Assembly (NCBI GenBank): GCA_963626545.1
Contig: CAVFYJ010000001.1
Span: 1 to 64,000 of the forward strand
Source: Anthropogastromicrobium sp963626545
GTDB taxonomy: Bacteria; Bacillota; Clostridia; Lachnospirales; Lachnospiraceae
DNA: 64,000 nucleotides
Direction of reading: 5' to 3'
Shown: positions 42,705-50,729 of the stretch, one piece after another
How positions within the stretch are numbered: position 1 is the stretch's first letter
Layout: every line of letters starts with the position of its first letter
Notes under the pieces: model-generated
What the model saw: only the letters and a program-made list of their open reading frames with translations
Told to the model about the DNA's origin: nothing
Databases searched by the model: none
Program-made: the position numbers and the translations under genes

Positions 42705-43052
42705 TTGAAAGAGAACAAAAAAATTCAGTCAAAGCGCGAGCGAGAGCAATATGTGGTCTTACAGATGATTGGGCTTTATTGCAAAAAAAAGCATGGCAGC
42801 AAGGGCGGTGTACTCTGCGAGGAATGTCAGGCGTTAAAGGATTACGCTTGGCAGAGAAGCGAAAAGTGTCCATTTATGGAGACGAAAACATTTTGCTCCA
42901 ACTGCAAAGTGCACTGCTACAAGCCAGCCATGCGTGAAAAAATACGTGAGGTCATGCGCTTTTCGGGACCGAGGATGATGCTATATCACCCGGTATTGGC
43001 AGTCAGCCATGTCATCGAGTCCCGAAAAGAGAAGAAGTCGCTTAATGAATAA
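42705..43052 (+). CDS. YgbA-like (nitrous oxide-stimulated promoter family) protein
   Basis: 115-residue basic protein with two Cys-rich knots, CEECQALKDYAWQRSEKCPF and CSNCKVHCYKP, and the end motif SGPRMMLYHPVLAVSHVI. This fits the YgbA family, in enterobacteria controlled by the nitric-oxide sensor NsrR and linked to recovery from nitrosative stress; the biochemical role is unknown. The start is probably TTG 42705 after a purine-rich stretch, since no ATG lies before the conserved part. Its position right after the CydDC-like exporter suggests a shared task in thiol or NO stress, which is inference only. Confidence 0.78.
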   Translation: MKENKKIQSKREREQYVVLQMIGLYCKKKHGSKGGVLCEECQALKDYAWQRSEKCPFMETKTFCSNCKVHCYKPAMREKIREVMRFSGPRMMLYHPVLAVSHVIESRKEKKSLNE

Positions 43053-43114
43053 GATCACAAAGATTAAATCACAAAATGCGTGAATGGGTGGACTCAAATT
43101 GAGCAATCTGCGAT

Positions 43115-44884
43115 TCAGATGAAGCCATCTGTGATCAGATATTTCTCCAGAAGTGTAAACGGCAGAGAGCCAAGCTTCAGATACGCAGCATACATATCCT
43201 TATCGGAAAAATAATTGTCTGCGATCTGCTCAAACAAATCCTCGGTCTGATAGCAGCCAACGCTATAAGGCAGATAGGTTCCCGGATCATTGGCACAGGT
43301 ATCAATGATGTTCTGGCAGGTGTCGTTATCGACACGTCCGTAGTAGGTACTTAAGAAATCAGAGGTCTCATTCAGGCCCCAGCCCTCATAGTTGACACCG
43401 ATATCGGCAACAGCGATGATGGCCATACCCATGACCTGCTTGGTGAAGTAAGCGTCTGCAACCGTCTCATCTACGCCTGCCCACTCTAAGGAGAGCTTTT
43501 CTACATAGTAGGCCCATCCCTCGGAGGTGCCAAGAGAGCCGATCAGCGTTTCAATGTCATACTCAAAGGAGTTTTGCATGAAATACTGATGCTGATAGAG
43601 ATGGCCCGGGTAGCCCTCGTGAGCCATTGTGGTCCATAAAAGCATCGAATCATCGCCGACTTCACTTGGGTTGATGCGGATGATATTGCGGGCGGTATTG
43701 TCGATTGGGCTAGACAGGTAGTAGGCCAGATTGTTTGGAATCTGAAGTGCCTCAGGAAGGTAGCTGAGTGTGTATGTGGTATCCCCGATATCCGGCATGC
43801 ATTCCGCTACCTTTTCTTTTGAAGATTCAAGAACCGCGTCAGCGTCCGTTTCTGGCGCTGTCAGAGAATTTAATTCATTTAACAGGTTTGGATTGCGGGA
43901 ATAGGACTCAGACAGCGTCATTAACCCTTCGGTCAGCTTATCGGTCAGATAATCCTTAAGCTCAAGTGGTGTCATGTCCGTTCCTGTGTTGTCCTTTACC
44001 AGAAGCTCATAATATTCCTTTCCTTGATCATAAAAAGCTAAGCCTTTGCTCTCACCGGCAGAGGCTTTTTTTGTTTCAAGTGTCTGATAGAAGGAAGAAA
44101 ATGCCGGAAGAACTTCATTTGTCAATACTGTTTTTACCTGTTCGGTATAGTTGGCAACCATATCGTCCGATAATCCGGTTTCTGTGACATTTGACTCAAA
44201 TGCCTCCAGATACGGATGGTTTTCCAGTGTTGTCATTGCATCCTTGTTTTCAAGTGCCTGCTCATAGGCATAGAGGCTTGGTGCATAGCCGATGCCTTCC
44301 TGATACTCGATTTCCTTTACGACATTCTCCAGAAAACGAGGAATGTCCTTTAAAACGCTAATGTAACCTTCAATGTCCTGCTCGGAAAGCAGATAGTATT
44401 CAGTGATGGTTATATTTAAGCTGGATAAAATACCGCCCATCGGTCCGAGGGTATTCGTGTAGTCTGGAAGGCTGCAATAGCCCAGATTGATATCGGCGTA
44501 ATGGTCAATCATTCGGTATACCTGCTTTTGTTTCGCTGTCAGAGAATTGAAATCGACCGCAGCGAGATTTTCCTTTGCCCGGTTTAAGATTTCCTCTGTT
44601 TCGGTAAAGCTTTCGCTAAACGTGCCTAACGGTGGCTGATCGGATGGCTCATAATCCTCTGGAAAAGAAAAGGAATAGTGCAAATTAATCGGAGAGGAAT
44701 CCATGATATCCTGAAAAAGCGTATTAGCGGCATAATCAAAGGCCTCGCTGGCACTAGATGCAGATTTTGCAGATTCTGCTGCCAGTGAAGGAACCGCAGT
44801 AGTCAGTGTGATTGCTGGGAGCAGGACCGCGCAGAAAAGGCGTCGTCTTGACAGTGATTTTGCTTGTAAATTTGAAAAAAACAT
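43115..44884 (-). CDS. Secreted DUF885 family protein
   Basis: 589-residue protein with an N-terminal signal sequence (RRRLFCAVLLPAITLTTAVPSLAAES, cleavage expected near residue 35). It belongs to the DUF885 family, thought to be zinc-dependent peptidases or hydrolases: HEGYPGH at about 420-426 has the gluzincin-like HExxxGH pattern and is followed by the downstream Glu in TSEGWAYYVEKL. Substrate unknown. The ribosome site AAAGGAG is 6 bases before the ATG. It is a single-gene transcript, convergent with the YgbA-like gene; I see no convincing terminator in the 62 bases between them. Confidence 0.85.
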   Translation of the reverse strand: MFFSNLQAKSLSRRRLFCAVLLPAITLTTAVPSLAAESAKSASSASEAFDYAANTLFQDIMDSSPINLHYSFSFPEDYEPSDQPPLGTFSESFTETEEILNRAKENLAAVDFNSLTAKQKQVYRMIDHYADINLGYCSLPDYTNTLGPMGGILSSLNITITEYYLLSEQDIEGYISVLKDIPRFLENVVKEIEYQEGIGYAPSLYAYEQALENKDAMTTLENHPYLEAFESNVTETGLSDDMVANYTEQVKTVLTNEVLPAFSSFYQTLETKKASAGESKGLAFYDQGKEYYELLVKDNTGTDMTPLELKDYLTDKLTEGLMTLSESYSRNPNLLNELNSLTAPETDADAVLESSKEKVAECMPDIGDTTYTLSYLPEALQIPNNLAYYLSSPIDNTARNIIRINPSEVGDDSMLLWTTMAHEGYPGHLYQHQYFMQNSFEYDIETLIGSLGTSEGWAYYVEKLSLEWAGVDETVADAYFTKQVMGMAIIAVADIGVNYEGWGLNETSDFLSTYYGRVDNDTCQNIIDTCANDPGTYLPYSVGCYQTEDLFEQIADNYFSDKDMYAAYLKLGSLPFTLLEKYLITDGFI

Positions 44885-44981
44885 AAAATCTCCTTTCGTT
44901 CATGAAAATAGTGTTTCAAATATAAAGAAAAATATGCTATGATACCAGAGTGCATGAATAACAAAAACAGTAAAAGCCTTC

Positions 44982-45024
44982 CAGTTCACAAAACACTCAT
45001 TCGCAAAAACGCACGCGTGAACTG
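44982..45024. repeat. GTTCAC-bounded element, copy 1 (palindromic ends)
   Basis: CAGTTCAC at 44982-44989 and GTGAACTG at 45017-45024 are perfect terminal inverted repeats of a 43-bp unit. The 32 bases from 44984 match 27 of 32 bases at 48670-48701. It lies in the divergent spacer of two genes. Confidence 0.6.
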
Positions 45025-45087
45025 TAACCAATATCATACCATGCACAGACAGACAAACACAAGCAAAAAAGGCAGGAAATAGAATTG

Positions 45088-46749
45088 ATGGAAAAAAACA
45101 ACAAGACAGACAACGCAAGAAATAACAAAACAATACAGAACCGAGCAACACAGAACCAAAACACAAGCAATCGAAATCATGCAGCGAAACGACAGAAACA
45201 CTCTCGATTCTTAAGTCGCCAATCGATCCTTGCCAGTGGCTTTGGTGTGGTGGCAGCGGCGGCGATTGTCGTTGGCATTTTCATTTCTGAAAGAACAAAA
45301 ACACCGTATGAAAAACAGGTGATTACACTGTATGCACAGGAAGATGAATCGCAGCAGGAGCAGGAGACGAACCAAGAGGCAGGAATGGATGAGGGCATTT
45401 CTTCTGGCTTAAAGCAGGTGCGCGATTATGGCGTCAAGCTTCCTGAGACGTTTCAGAATCCGCCGATTTTTGAGAGTACTTTTACCTACACGGGGGATTC
45501 GGTTTTGGACACGGCAAACCGCTATGCGGCGATGTACGACTACGATAAGGCGATTGAGACTATTCAGGCGGTGAGTGACTACGAGAAAAATGAGGAGTAT
45601 GTAAAGGCACTTGAGGAGTATGATCTGGACAAGTCCCGTCTCTTCCAGTGGAATGATAACTACACGATCACGCATATTTTCTTCCATACGCTGATCGTTG
45701 ATCCGGCGAAGACATTTGATGTGTCACTCAGCAGCAAGGCGCAGGTCATTGCATACAACGAGGCGATGACGACAATTGATGAGTTTGTCAAGATCATTCA
45801 GAAGATGTACGATGACGGCTATGTGCTTGTCGGTCTGCACGATGTGGCAGAGATGGTGACACAGCCAGATGGCACGCAGGTTATGCAGATGAAGCCGATT
45901 TATCTTCCGGCGGGAAAAACACCGTTTGTGCTGTCACAGGATGACGTCTGCTACTATGAGTACATGACCGGTCAGGGCTTTGCCGATCGTTTTGTGCTGG
46001 ATGAGAATGGAAAAATTACGAATGAGTACACGCTAGACGATGGCACCGTAATTCGCGGCTCCTTTGATGTGCTGACCATTTTGGAAGATTTCATCGAGGC
46101 ACATCCAGACTTTTCGTATCGTGGTGCCAGAGGAACGATTGCAGTTACCGGTTATAATGGTGTCTTTGGATATCGTACTTCTGATTATTGGTACAATTGG
46201 AACTGCAGCTATTTTGATGAGCAGAATGCGGACGAGCGTCAGCGCATGTACTACAACAATGAAAATATTGAAGCAGACAAAGCCTCAGCCAAGGCGATTG
46301 CCGATGCGATGAAGGAGCTTGGCTGGACCATTGCCAGTCATAGCTGGGGCCATATTTATATTGGAAGCAGCAGCTATGGACGTGTTTGCTGGGATGCTGA
46401 CATGTGGGAGCGTGAGGTGGTTCCAATCGTCGGAGACACCGATATCATTATCTTTGCATTCGGTGAGGATTTGGATGGCTGGCAGGGCTATGCGGCGGAC
46501 AATGAGAAATTCTTGTATTTAAAGCAGAAGGGCTTTGATTATTACTGCAACGTTGATGCTTCTAGTGAGCACTGGATTCAGATTGGCGCGAATAAGGATT
46601 ACTTCCGACAGGCAAGACGAAATCTGGACGGTACCCGTATGTGGGAGGCGGTGATGAGTTACACCGACAGCAGCTATCATAATCGTCTGTCCGATCTGTT
46701 TGATGCAAGAGACATCTTTGATCCGGTCAGACCGACACCAGTAGAATAA
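45088..46749 (+). CDS. Membrane-anchored polysaccharide-deacetylase-fold protein
   Basis: 553-residue protein. An Asn/Gln/Lys-rich cytoplasmic head of about 45 residues is followed by one membrane helix (ASGFGVVAAAAIVVGIFI) and a large external part. The external part reads as a NodB-type (CE4) domain: VLSQDDVCYYEY gives an Asp-Asp pair, and TIASHSWGHIYIG gives the His-xxx-His metal motif. The middle contains an unusual long insert (about 340-390, Tyr/Asn-rich). Possible roles are peptidoglycan or polysaccharide deacetylation; some motifs are weak, so activity is uncertain. ATG 45088 is preceded by AGGAAA. A strong terminator follows. Confidence 0.68.
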   Translation: MEKNNKTDNARNNKTIQNRATQNQNTSNRNHAAKRQKHSRFLSRQSILASGFGVVAAAAIVVGIFISERTKTPYEKQVITLYAQEDESQQEQETNQEAGMDEGISSGLKQVRDYGVKLPETFQNPPIFESTFTYTGDSVLDTANRYAAMYDYDKAIETIQAVSDYEKNEEYVKALEEYDLDKSRLFQWNDNYTITHIFFHTLIVDPAKTFDVSLSSKAQVIAYNEAMTTIDEFVKIIQKMYDDGYVLVGLHDVAEMVTQPDGTQVMQMKPIYLPAGKTPFVLSQDDVCYYEYMTGQGFADRFVLDENGKITNEYTLDDGTVIRGSFDVLTILEDFIEAHPDFSYRGARGTIAVTGYNGVFGYRTSDYWYNWNCSYFDEQNADERQRMYYNNENIEADKASAKAIADAMKELGWTIASHSWGHIYIGSSSYGRVCWDADMWEREVVPIVGDTDIIIFAFGEDLDGWQGYAADNEKFLYLKQKGFDYYCNVDASSEHWIQIGANKDYFRQARRNLDGTRMWEAVMSYTDSSYHNRLSDLFDARDIFDPVRPTPVE

Positions 46750-46773
46750 AAGGGGTATCCTGTGAACGTTAAT

Positions 46774-46798
46774 GAGGGGGCGAAAGCCCCCTTTTTGC
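46774..46798 (+). terminator. Terminator after the deacetylase-fold gene
   Basis: GGGGGC-GAAA-GCCCCC followed by TTTTT is a textbook tetraloop terminator. Confidence 0.93.
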
Positions 46799-46927
46799 AT
46801 GCCGTTGGATCACGTTGACCGAAATAAAAATAGGAATTTCAATGCCTTTTCAGAATAATTTTAAAAAATATGTAGGAAAAGCATCATATTCTTTTGAATA
46901 TTCCCTATTTTTTTATCATAATTCATA

Positions 46928-46956
46928 TTGCAAAAATTCTCATGATGTAATACAAT
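46928..46956 (+). promoter_or_regulatory. Promoter of the aspartate aminotransferase gene
   Basis: TTGCAA at 46928-46933 and TACAAT at 46951-46956, spacer 17. The 110-base leader can form CGCTGC/GCAGCG and ATACCA/TGGTAT hairpins. The rest of the 325-base spacer (46799-46927) is AT-rich with no visible gene. Confidence 0.75.
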
Positions 46957-47074
46957 AATACACGCGGGCGCTGCATAAGAGGGAAAGACAACAGGCAGCG
47001 AACGTAATACGCATACCATTTTCGTGTGAGTGAATGGACGAGTAAATTGGTATAGACTGAGGAGGCTGCACATT

Positions 47075-48364
47075 ATGAAAGCATATAAGGATATGACCAG
47101 AGAAGAGCTTTTCGCGGAGAAGGAGAAGCTTGAAGCGAAGTATCAGGAATACAAGGGACAGAATTTGGCACTGAATATGTCCAGAGGTAAGCCGTCGGCA
47201 GCACAGCTTGATCTGTCTAAGGGAATGATGGACGTGTTAAAGTCCGATTCCAATCTGACCTGTGAGGATGGCACCGATTGCCGTAACTATGGTGTTCTTG
47301 ATGGTATCCCGGAGGCAAAGCGTCTTTTAGCTGGTATGGTAGGCGCAAAGCCGGAGCAGGTAATTGTGTACGGCAACTCCAGTCTGAATGTTATGTATGA
47401 TACCGTTGCAAGATGTATGTTTGAGGGTGTCATGGGCGGAAAGCCATGGGCATTACAGGGCAAAGTAAAGTTCTTATGTCCGGTTCCAGGTTATGATCGC
47501 CACTTTGGTATCACCGAGCATTTCGGTGTTGAGATGATCAATGTTCCGATGAGCCCAGACGGTCCGGATATGGATATGGTTGAGAAGCTTGTCTCTGAGG
47601 ATCCGTTAATTAAGGGTATGTGGTGCGTTCCGAAGTACACCAATCCGCAGGGCTATGTTTATTCCGATGAGACCGTGCTTCGCTTCGCAAACTTAAAGCC
47701 AGCAGCAGAGGACTTCCGTATCTTCTGGGATAACGCATATTGCATCCATCACCTGTACAACGGCGAGCCAGCACAGATCTTAAACATCCTTGAGGAGTGT
47801 GAGAAGGCTGGAAATCCGGATATGGTATATGAGTTCGTATCCACCTCTAAGGTTGTATTCCCTGGTTCTGGTATGGCAGCACTCGCAGCCTCCACTGCAA
47901 ATGTCGCCTCCATCAAGAAGCAGATGGCTGTTCAGACCATTGGTCACGATAAGGTAAATCAGCTGCGTCACGTTCGTTTCTTCGGTGACAACAAGGGCAT
48001 GGAAGAGCATATGAAAAAGCATGCCGAGCTCATTCGTCCAAAGTTTGAGGCACTGATCTCCATTATGGAAGAGGATCTTGGCGGACTTGGAATCGCAGAG
48101 TGGACCAATCCGAAGGGTGGTTACTTCATCGGATTTGACTCCATGGAAGGATGCGCAAAGGCCATCGTTGCAAAGATGAAGGAAGCTGGTGTTATCCTGA
48201 CCGGAGCAGGTGCAACCTTCCCATATCACATTGATCCGCAGGATCGAAACATTCGTCTGGCACCGACTTTCCCGACTATTGATGAGTTAAAGCTTGCGTC
48301 CAGAGTATTTACCGTATGCGTTCGTCTTGTATCCGCAGAGAAACTGTTAGCAGAAAAGGCGTGA
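47075..48364 (+). CDS. Aspartate aminotransferase, class Ic type
   Basis: 429-residue PLP enzyme of the aminotransferase subgroup best known from Corynebacterium AspT. It shows LNMSRGKPSAAQLDLS, NYGVLDGIPEAKRLLA, the PLP-contacting IFWDNAYCIHHL and the Schiff-base Lys259 in STSKVVFPGSGMA. Expected reaction: aspartate plus 2-oxoglutarate to oxaloacetate plus glutamate. This would supply oxaloacetate to the mdh-fumC-frd route encoded about 9 kb upstream, though the two are not cotranscribed. ATG 47075 follows GAGGAGG. Monocistronic, with its own promoter and terminator. Confidence 0.9.
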   Translation: MKAYKDMTREELFAEKEKLEAKYQEYKGQNLALNMSRGKPSAAQLDLSKGMMDVLKSDSNLTCEDGTDCRNYGVLDGIPEAKRLLAGMVGAKPEQVIVYGNSSLNVMYDTVARCMFEGVMGGKPWALQGKVKFLCPVPGYDRHFGITEHFGVEMINVPMSPDGPDMDMVEKLVSEDPLIKGMWCVPKYTNPQGYVYSDETVLRFANLKPAAEDFRIFWDNAYCIHHLYNGEPAQILNILEECEKAGNPDMVYEFVSTSKVVFPGSGMAALAASTANVASIKKQMAVQTIGHDKVNQLRHVRFFGDNKGMEEHMKKHAELIRPKFEALISIMEEDLGGLGIAEWTNPKGGYFIGFDSMEGCAKAIVAKMKEAGVILTGAGATFPYHIDPQDRNIRLAPTFPTIDELKLASRVFTVCVRLVSAEKLLAEKA

Positions 48365-48382
48365 GGTTGTGCGACCCGGTAG

Positions 48383-48420
48383 TTTCACGAAACGCCCATC
48401 GGTGATGGTGGTGACACGGG
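48383..48420 (+). repeat. Possible GTTCAC-family remnant
   Basis: TTTCACGAAACGCCCAT matches 13 of 17 bases of the element start at 48670. It lies in a partly self-complementary stretch (CCCG...CGGG) just after the aminotransferase gene. Confidence 0.3.
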
Positions 48421-48438
48421 AAGTATAATTTTAGGAAT

Positions 48439-48470
48439 AAAAAGCAGCCTGAAATTGGGCTGCTTTTTTG
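48439..48470 (+). terminator. Aspartate aminotransferase terminator
   Basis: AAAAAGCAGCC and GGGCTGCTTTTTT form an 11-bp stem with a 7-base loop and a T-tract. Confidence 0.93.
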
Positions 48471-48499
48471 TTGCAAAGAGGTAGCAAGTGTGCTATTCT
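48471..48499 (+). promoter_or_regulatory. Promoter of a small independent transcript
   Basis: TTGCAA at 48471-48476 and TATTCT at 48494-48499, spacer 17, starting directly after the preceding terminator. Confidence 0.6.
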
Positions 48500-48635
48500 A
48501 GTAGTAGAAAGGGGAACATTTAAGGCACAAAAGAGAAAATGATGATCAGAATTCGTCATCGTTAAGATACACCCGATAAGATCCGAAGATTGGAAATAAA
48601 ACTCAAGTACATATGTAAAGTAAAGGAGCTTATCA

Positions 48636-48761
48636 ATGAACGATGATGTAAGATTCAAAAAAGGTTACTGTTCACGGGACACCCATTCGCAAAACCGCAC
48701 GTTCTGTGCGTCGCTGCAAAATGTGAACAAAGATATTAATCGAGTAGAAGACAGTGACTAA
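48636..48761 (+). CDS. Putative 41-residue small protein
   Basis: A 41-codon frame with a near-ideal AAAGGAG site 7 bases before its ATG, its own promoter (48471-48499), a leader of about 130 bases with a GATGA/TCATC hairpin, and its own terminator. The predicted peptide is polar with Cys12 and Cys24 (starts MNDDVRFKKGYC) and matches no family I know. Its middle is made of the GTTCAC-bounded repeat found in another frame context at 44982, so the peptide may be accidental and the transcript could instead act as RNA. Confidence 0.4.
   Translation: MNDDVRFKKGYCSRDTHSQNRTFCASLQNVNKDINRVEDSD
48664..48728. repeat. GTTCAC-bounded element, copy 2
   Basis: GTTCAC at 48670-48675 and GTGAAC at 48723-48728 bound the unit. 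The first 32 bases share 27 with copy 1; this copy has an extra 20-odd bases before the right end. It overlaps the 41-codon frame. Confidence 0.55.
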
Positions 48762-48781
48762 CCGCCTCCTACTCGATTTTT
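48739..48781 (+). terminator. Terminator of the small transcript
   Basis: ATCGAGTAG (48739-48747) and CTACTCGAT (48769-48777) form a perfect 9-bp stem followed by TTTTT. The loop holds the stop of the 41-codon frame. Confidence 0.75.
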
Positions 48782-48804
48782 CTACTTCTTTTTGAAATTA
48801 CTTA

Positions 48805-49638
48805 TTACTTATTCCACTCATGAATTGGCAGCTCGGTCATGGTACCGCCCTTTAATTCGATGAAGTTTGTATCATTTACGCAGATCCATACGGAAGCAGC
48901 ATTTGGATTGTACACATGAGAGCAGTCAGCGGTGTACTGAAGTCTCTTTGCAGCATCCATGTAGTCAACGATTTCGATGTTGGTTGCGTACCAAATATCA
49001 TCGCGGCCACCGACTAACTTACAGAAATCCTCCATAAGCTCCCAGTTGTTCTGGTTGGTGAACTCATAGCTGTGTCCCCAAACATACATCATGTACAGAT
49101 ACTGCTTCTTGAACAGGTCAACAAACTGCTGGCCAAGCTCAAGCAGATTCTTGTTATGGTGGCAGGTTGGGTTCCACTCGAGGAAGTTCTCTGGCATTGC
49201 AAAGGACATGGTGCTTGTTACGGTACGTGCATAGCGGATACCGAGGGATGGAAGAACATCAATGATTTCCTTTGAATAAGAACCATTCGGGTAGGACAAA
49301 CCGCGTACCGGATAGCCCATAATAGATTCCAGATTTTTACGGTCATCCAATACCTGAGAAATTACCTGCTCCATTGGGCAGCGTGCGATGGTCGGATGCG
49401 TTAGCGTGTGGCAGGAAACCTCATGGCCCTTGTACAACTCCTGGTACTCAGACGTTGGAATACGAGTGTCCATTTCCAGACCGGAATTCAGATGGAAGGT
49501 ACCCTTGATGCCATACTTGTTAAAGATGGAAACAAGGCGGCGGTCCTCTAATTTGCCGTCATCGTAGCTCATCGTTAAAACCTTATGCTTTCCGCCTGGA
49601 AAACAGATATAGATTGTAGGAAGTTTTCTTTCGCTCAT
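48805..49638 (-). CDS. Cytoplasmic polysaccharide deacetylase (CE4/NodB fold)
   Basis: 277-residue protein without signal peptide or membrane helix. CE4 motifs are clear: TMSYDDG (motif 1, the Asp pair), SCHTLTHP (motif 2, His-xxx-His for the metal) and LSYPNGSY (motif 3, a YPxG variant). MYVWGHSYEF supplies a later His. It resembles the short deacetylase-like proteins often found in sugar-use loci of gut Firmicutes; the substrate is probably a small carbohydrate. The ribosome site CTGGAGG is 8 bases before ATG. It has its own promoter at 49740-49712. Confidence 0.83.
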   Translation of the reverse strand: MSERKLPTIYICFPGGKHKVLTMSYDDGKLEDRRLVSIFNKYGIKGTFHLNSGLEMDTRIPTSEYQELYKGHEVSCHTLTHPTIARCPMEQVISQVLDDRKNLESIMGYPVRGLSYPNGSYSKEIIDVLPSLGIRYARTVTSTMSFAMPENFLEWNPTCHHNKNLLELGQQFVDLFKKQYLYMMYVWGHSYEFTNQNNWELMEDFCKLVGGRDDIWYATNIEIVDYMDAAKRLQYTADCSHVYNPNAASVWICVNDTNFIELKGGTMTELPIHEWNK

Positions 49639-49711
49639 AATAATCCTCCAGATTTATAATAAATTTTGTTACACAGCGAAGGCGTTTTGTTTCTTTGCCC
49701 CGTTGCCTCCA

Positions 49712-49740
49712 AGTATAGCAGATCCCCTTCTAAAGTGCAA
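49712..49740 (-). promoter_or_regulatory. Promoter of the cytoplasmic deacetylase gene
   Basis: Minus-strand TTGCAC (49740-49735) and TATACT (49717-49712), spacer 17, leader about 65 bases. Confidence 0.75.
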
Positions 49741-49770
49741 GAAAGTAGGCGTAGATTCGTAGCTTAGATT

Positions 49771-49812
49771 AGCGGTGAGGCGACAAAACAATCGCCGAAT
49801 CGCGTTCATAAC
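49771..49812 (+). repeat. GCGGTGAG-family element, short copy
   Basis: AGCGGTGAGGCGA is joined directly to CGACAAAACAATCG and TCGCGTTCATAACC. These are the left and right arms of the full element at 36288-36421 with the inner domain missing. GGCGA/TCGCC and GCG/CGC form a hairpin. Confidence 0.55.
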
Positions 49813-49857
49813 CTTATGGGTAGCTGTAAAATCTTTTGTAAAACTTGTACGAACAAA

Positions 49858-49886
49858 TTGACTTTCAGAGGGCCATGTAGTATGAT
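49858..49886 (+). promoter_or_regulatory. talC promoter
   Basis: TTGACT at 49858-49863 and TATGAT at 49881-49886, spacer 17. The leader has a CACGGG/CCCGTG hairpin at about 49898-49922. Confidence 0.8.
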
Positions 49887-49944
49887 TATTACAAATGCAC
49901 GGGCACGTTTTCCACACCCGTGACGCAAACTCAGGAGGTATATT

Positions 49945-50601
49945 ATGAAGTTTTTTATTGATACTGCCAATGTTGATTACATCAAAGAGGCAAACGATAT
50001 GGGCATCATCTGTGGCGTTACCACAAATCCATCCCTGATCGCAAAGGAAGGTCGTGTATTTGAGGAAGTAATCGCAGAGATCGCATCCATCGTAGATGGC
50101 CCGATCAGCGGTGAGGTAAAGGCAACCACAACCGATGCAGAGACCATGATTAAGGAAGGTATCGCAATCAGCAAGATTCATCCAAACATGGTTGTAAAGA
50201 TCCCGATGACTGCAGAAGGCTTAAAGGCAACAAAGGCACTCTCCGCAATGGGAATCAAGACAAATGTTACACTTGTATTCTCCGCAGGACAGGCACTCCT
50301 TGCAGCAAGAGCAGGCGCTACCTACGTTTCTCCATTCCTTGGCAGACTGGATGACATTTCCACACCAGGTATGGATCTGATTCGTACCATCGCTGATATT
50401 TTTGCTATGTATGACGACATTGACACTCAGATCATCGCAGCCAGCGTAAGAAACCCGATTCACGTAATCGACTGCGCACTTGCAGGTGCTGATATCGCAA
50501 CCGTTCCGTACAACGTACTGATGCAGATGGTAAAGCACCCGTTAACCGATCAGGGTATCGAGAAGTTTAAGAAGGATTACATTGCTGTATTCGGTGAGTA
50601 A
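49945..50601 (+). CDS. talC: Transaldolase, small TalC/MipB type
   Basis: 218-residue class I aldolase. Schiff-base Lys85 is in NMVVKIPMTAEGLKA, and FIDTANVDYIKEA plus GVTTNPSLIAKEG form the usual start. The residues that separate transaldolase from fructose 6-phosphate aldolase point to transaldolase: Glu in SGEVKATT instead of Gln, and Phe in SPFLGRLDD instead of Tyr. It should shuttle dihydroxyacetone units between sedoheptulose 7-phosphate and glyceraldehyde 3-phosphate. The ribosome site is CAGGAGG. A CGGTGTC/GACACCG hairpin follows, then the isomerase-like gene. Confidence 0.9.
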   Translation: MKFFIDTANVDYIKEANDMGIICGVTTNPSLIAKEGRVFEEVIAEIASIVDGPISGEVKATTTDAETMIKEGIAISKIHPNMVVKIPMTAEGLKATKALSAMGIKTNVTLVFSAGQALLAARAGATYVSPFLGRLDDISTPGMDLIRTIADIFAMYDDIDTQIIAASVRNPIHVIDCALAGADIATVPYNVLMQMVKHPLTDQGIEKFKKDYIAVFGE

Positions 50602-50636
50602 TCAGTAAAACGGTATTAGTAAAAAGACAGTAAGTT

Positions 50637-50669
50637 CGGTGTCATTATTTTAATGTTTAATAGACACCG
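50637..50669. promoter_or_regulatory. Inverted repeat between talC and the isomerase gene
   Basis: CGGTGTC at 50637-50643 and GACACCG at 50663-50669 around a 19-base AT-rich loop, without T-tract. It could be an operator for a sugar-responsive repressor or an RNA hairpin. Confidence 0.4.
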
Positions 50670-50729
50670 GAATGCTATATACCATGTATTAACTATCTAT
50701 ATACATAGAATTTAGGAGGCATATTTATT

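Noticed and set aside
44900..45166. Minus-strand frame of 88 codons in the spacer before the deacetylase-fold gene
   Set aside because: It is largely the GTTCAC-bounded repeat plus AT-rich sequence, without a ribosome site; likely a spurious ORF of the type such repeats create.
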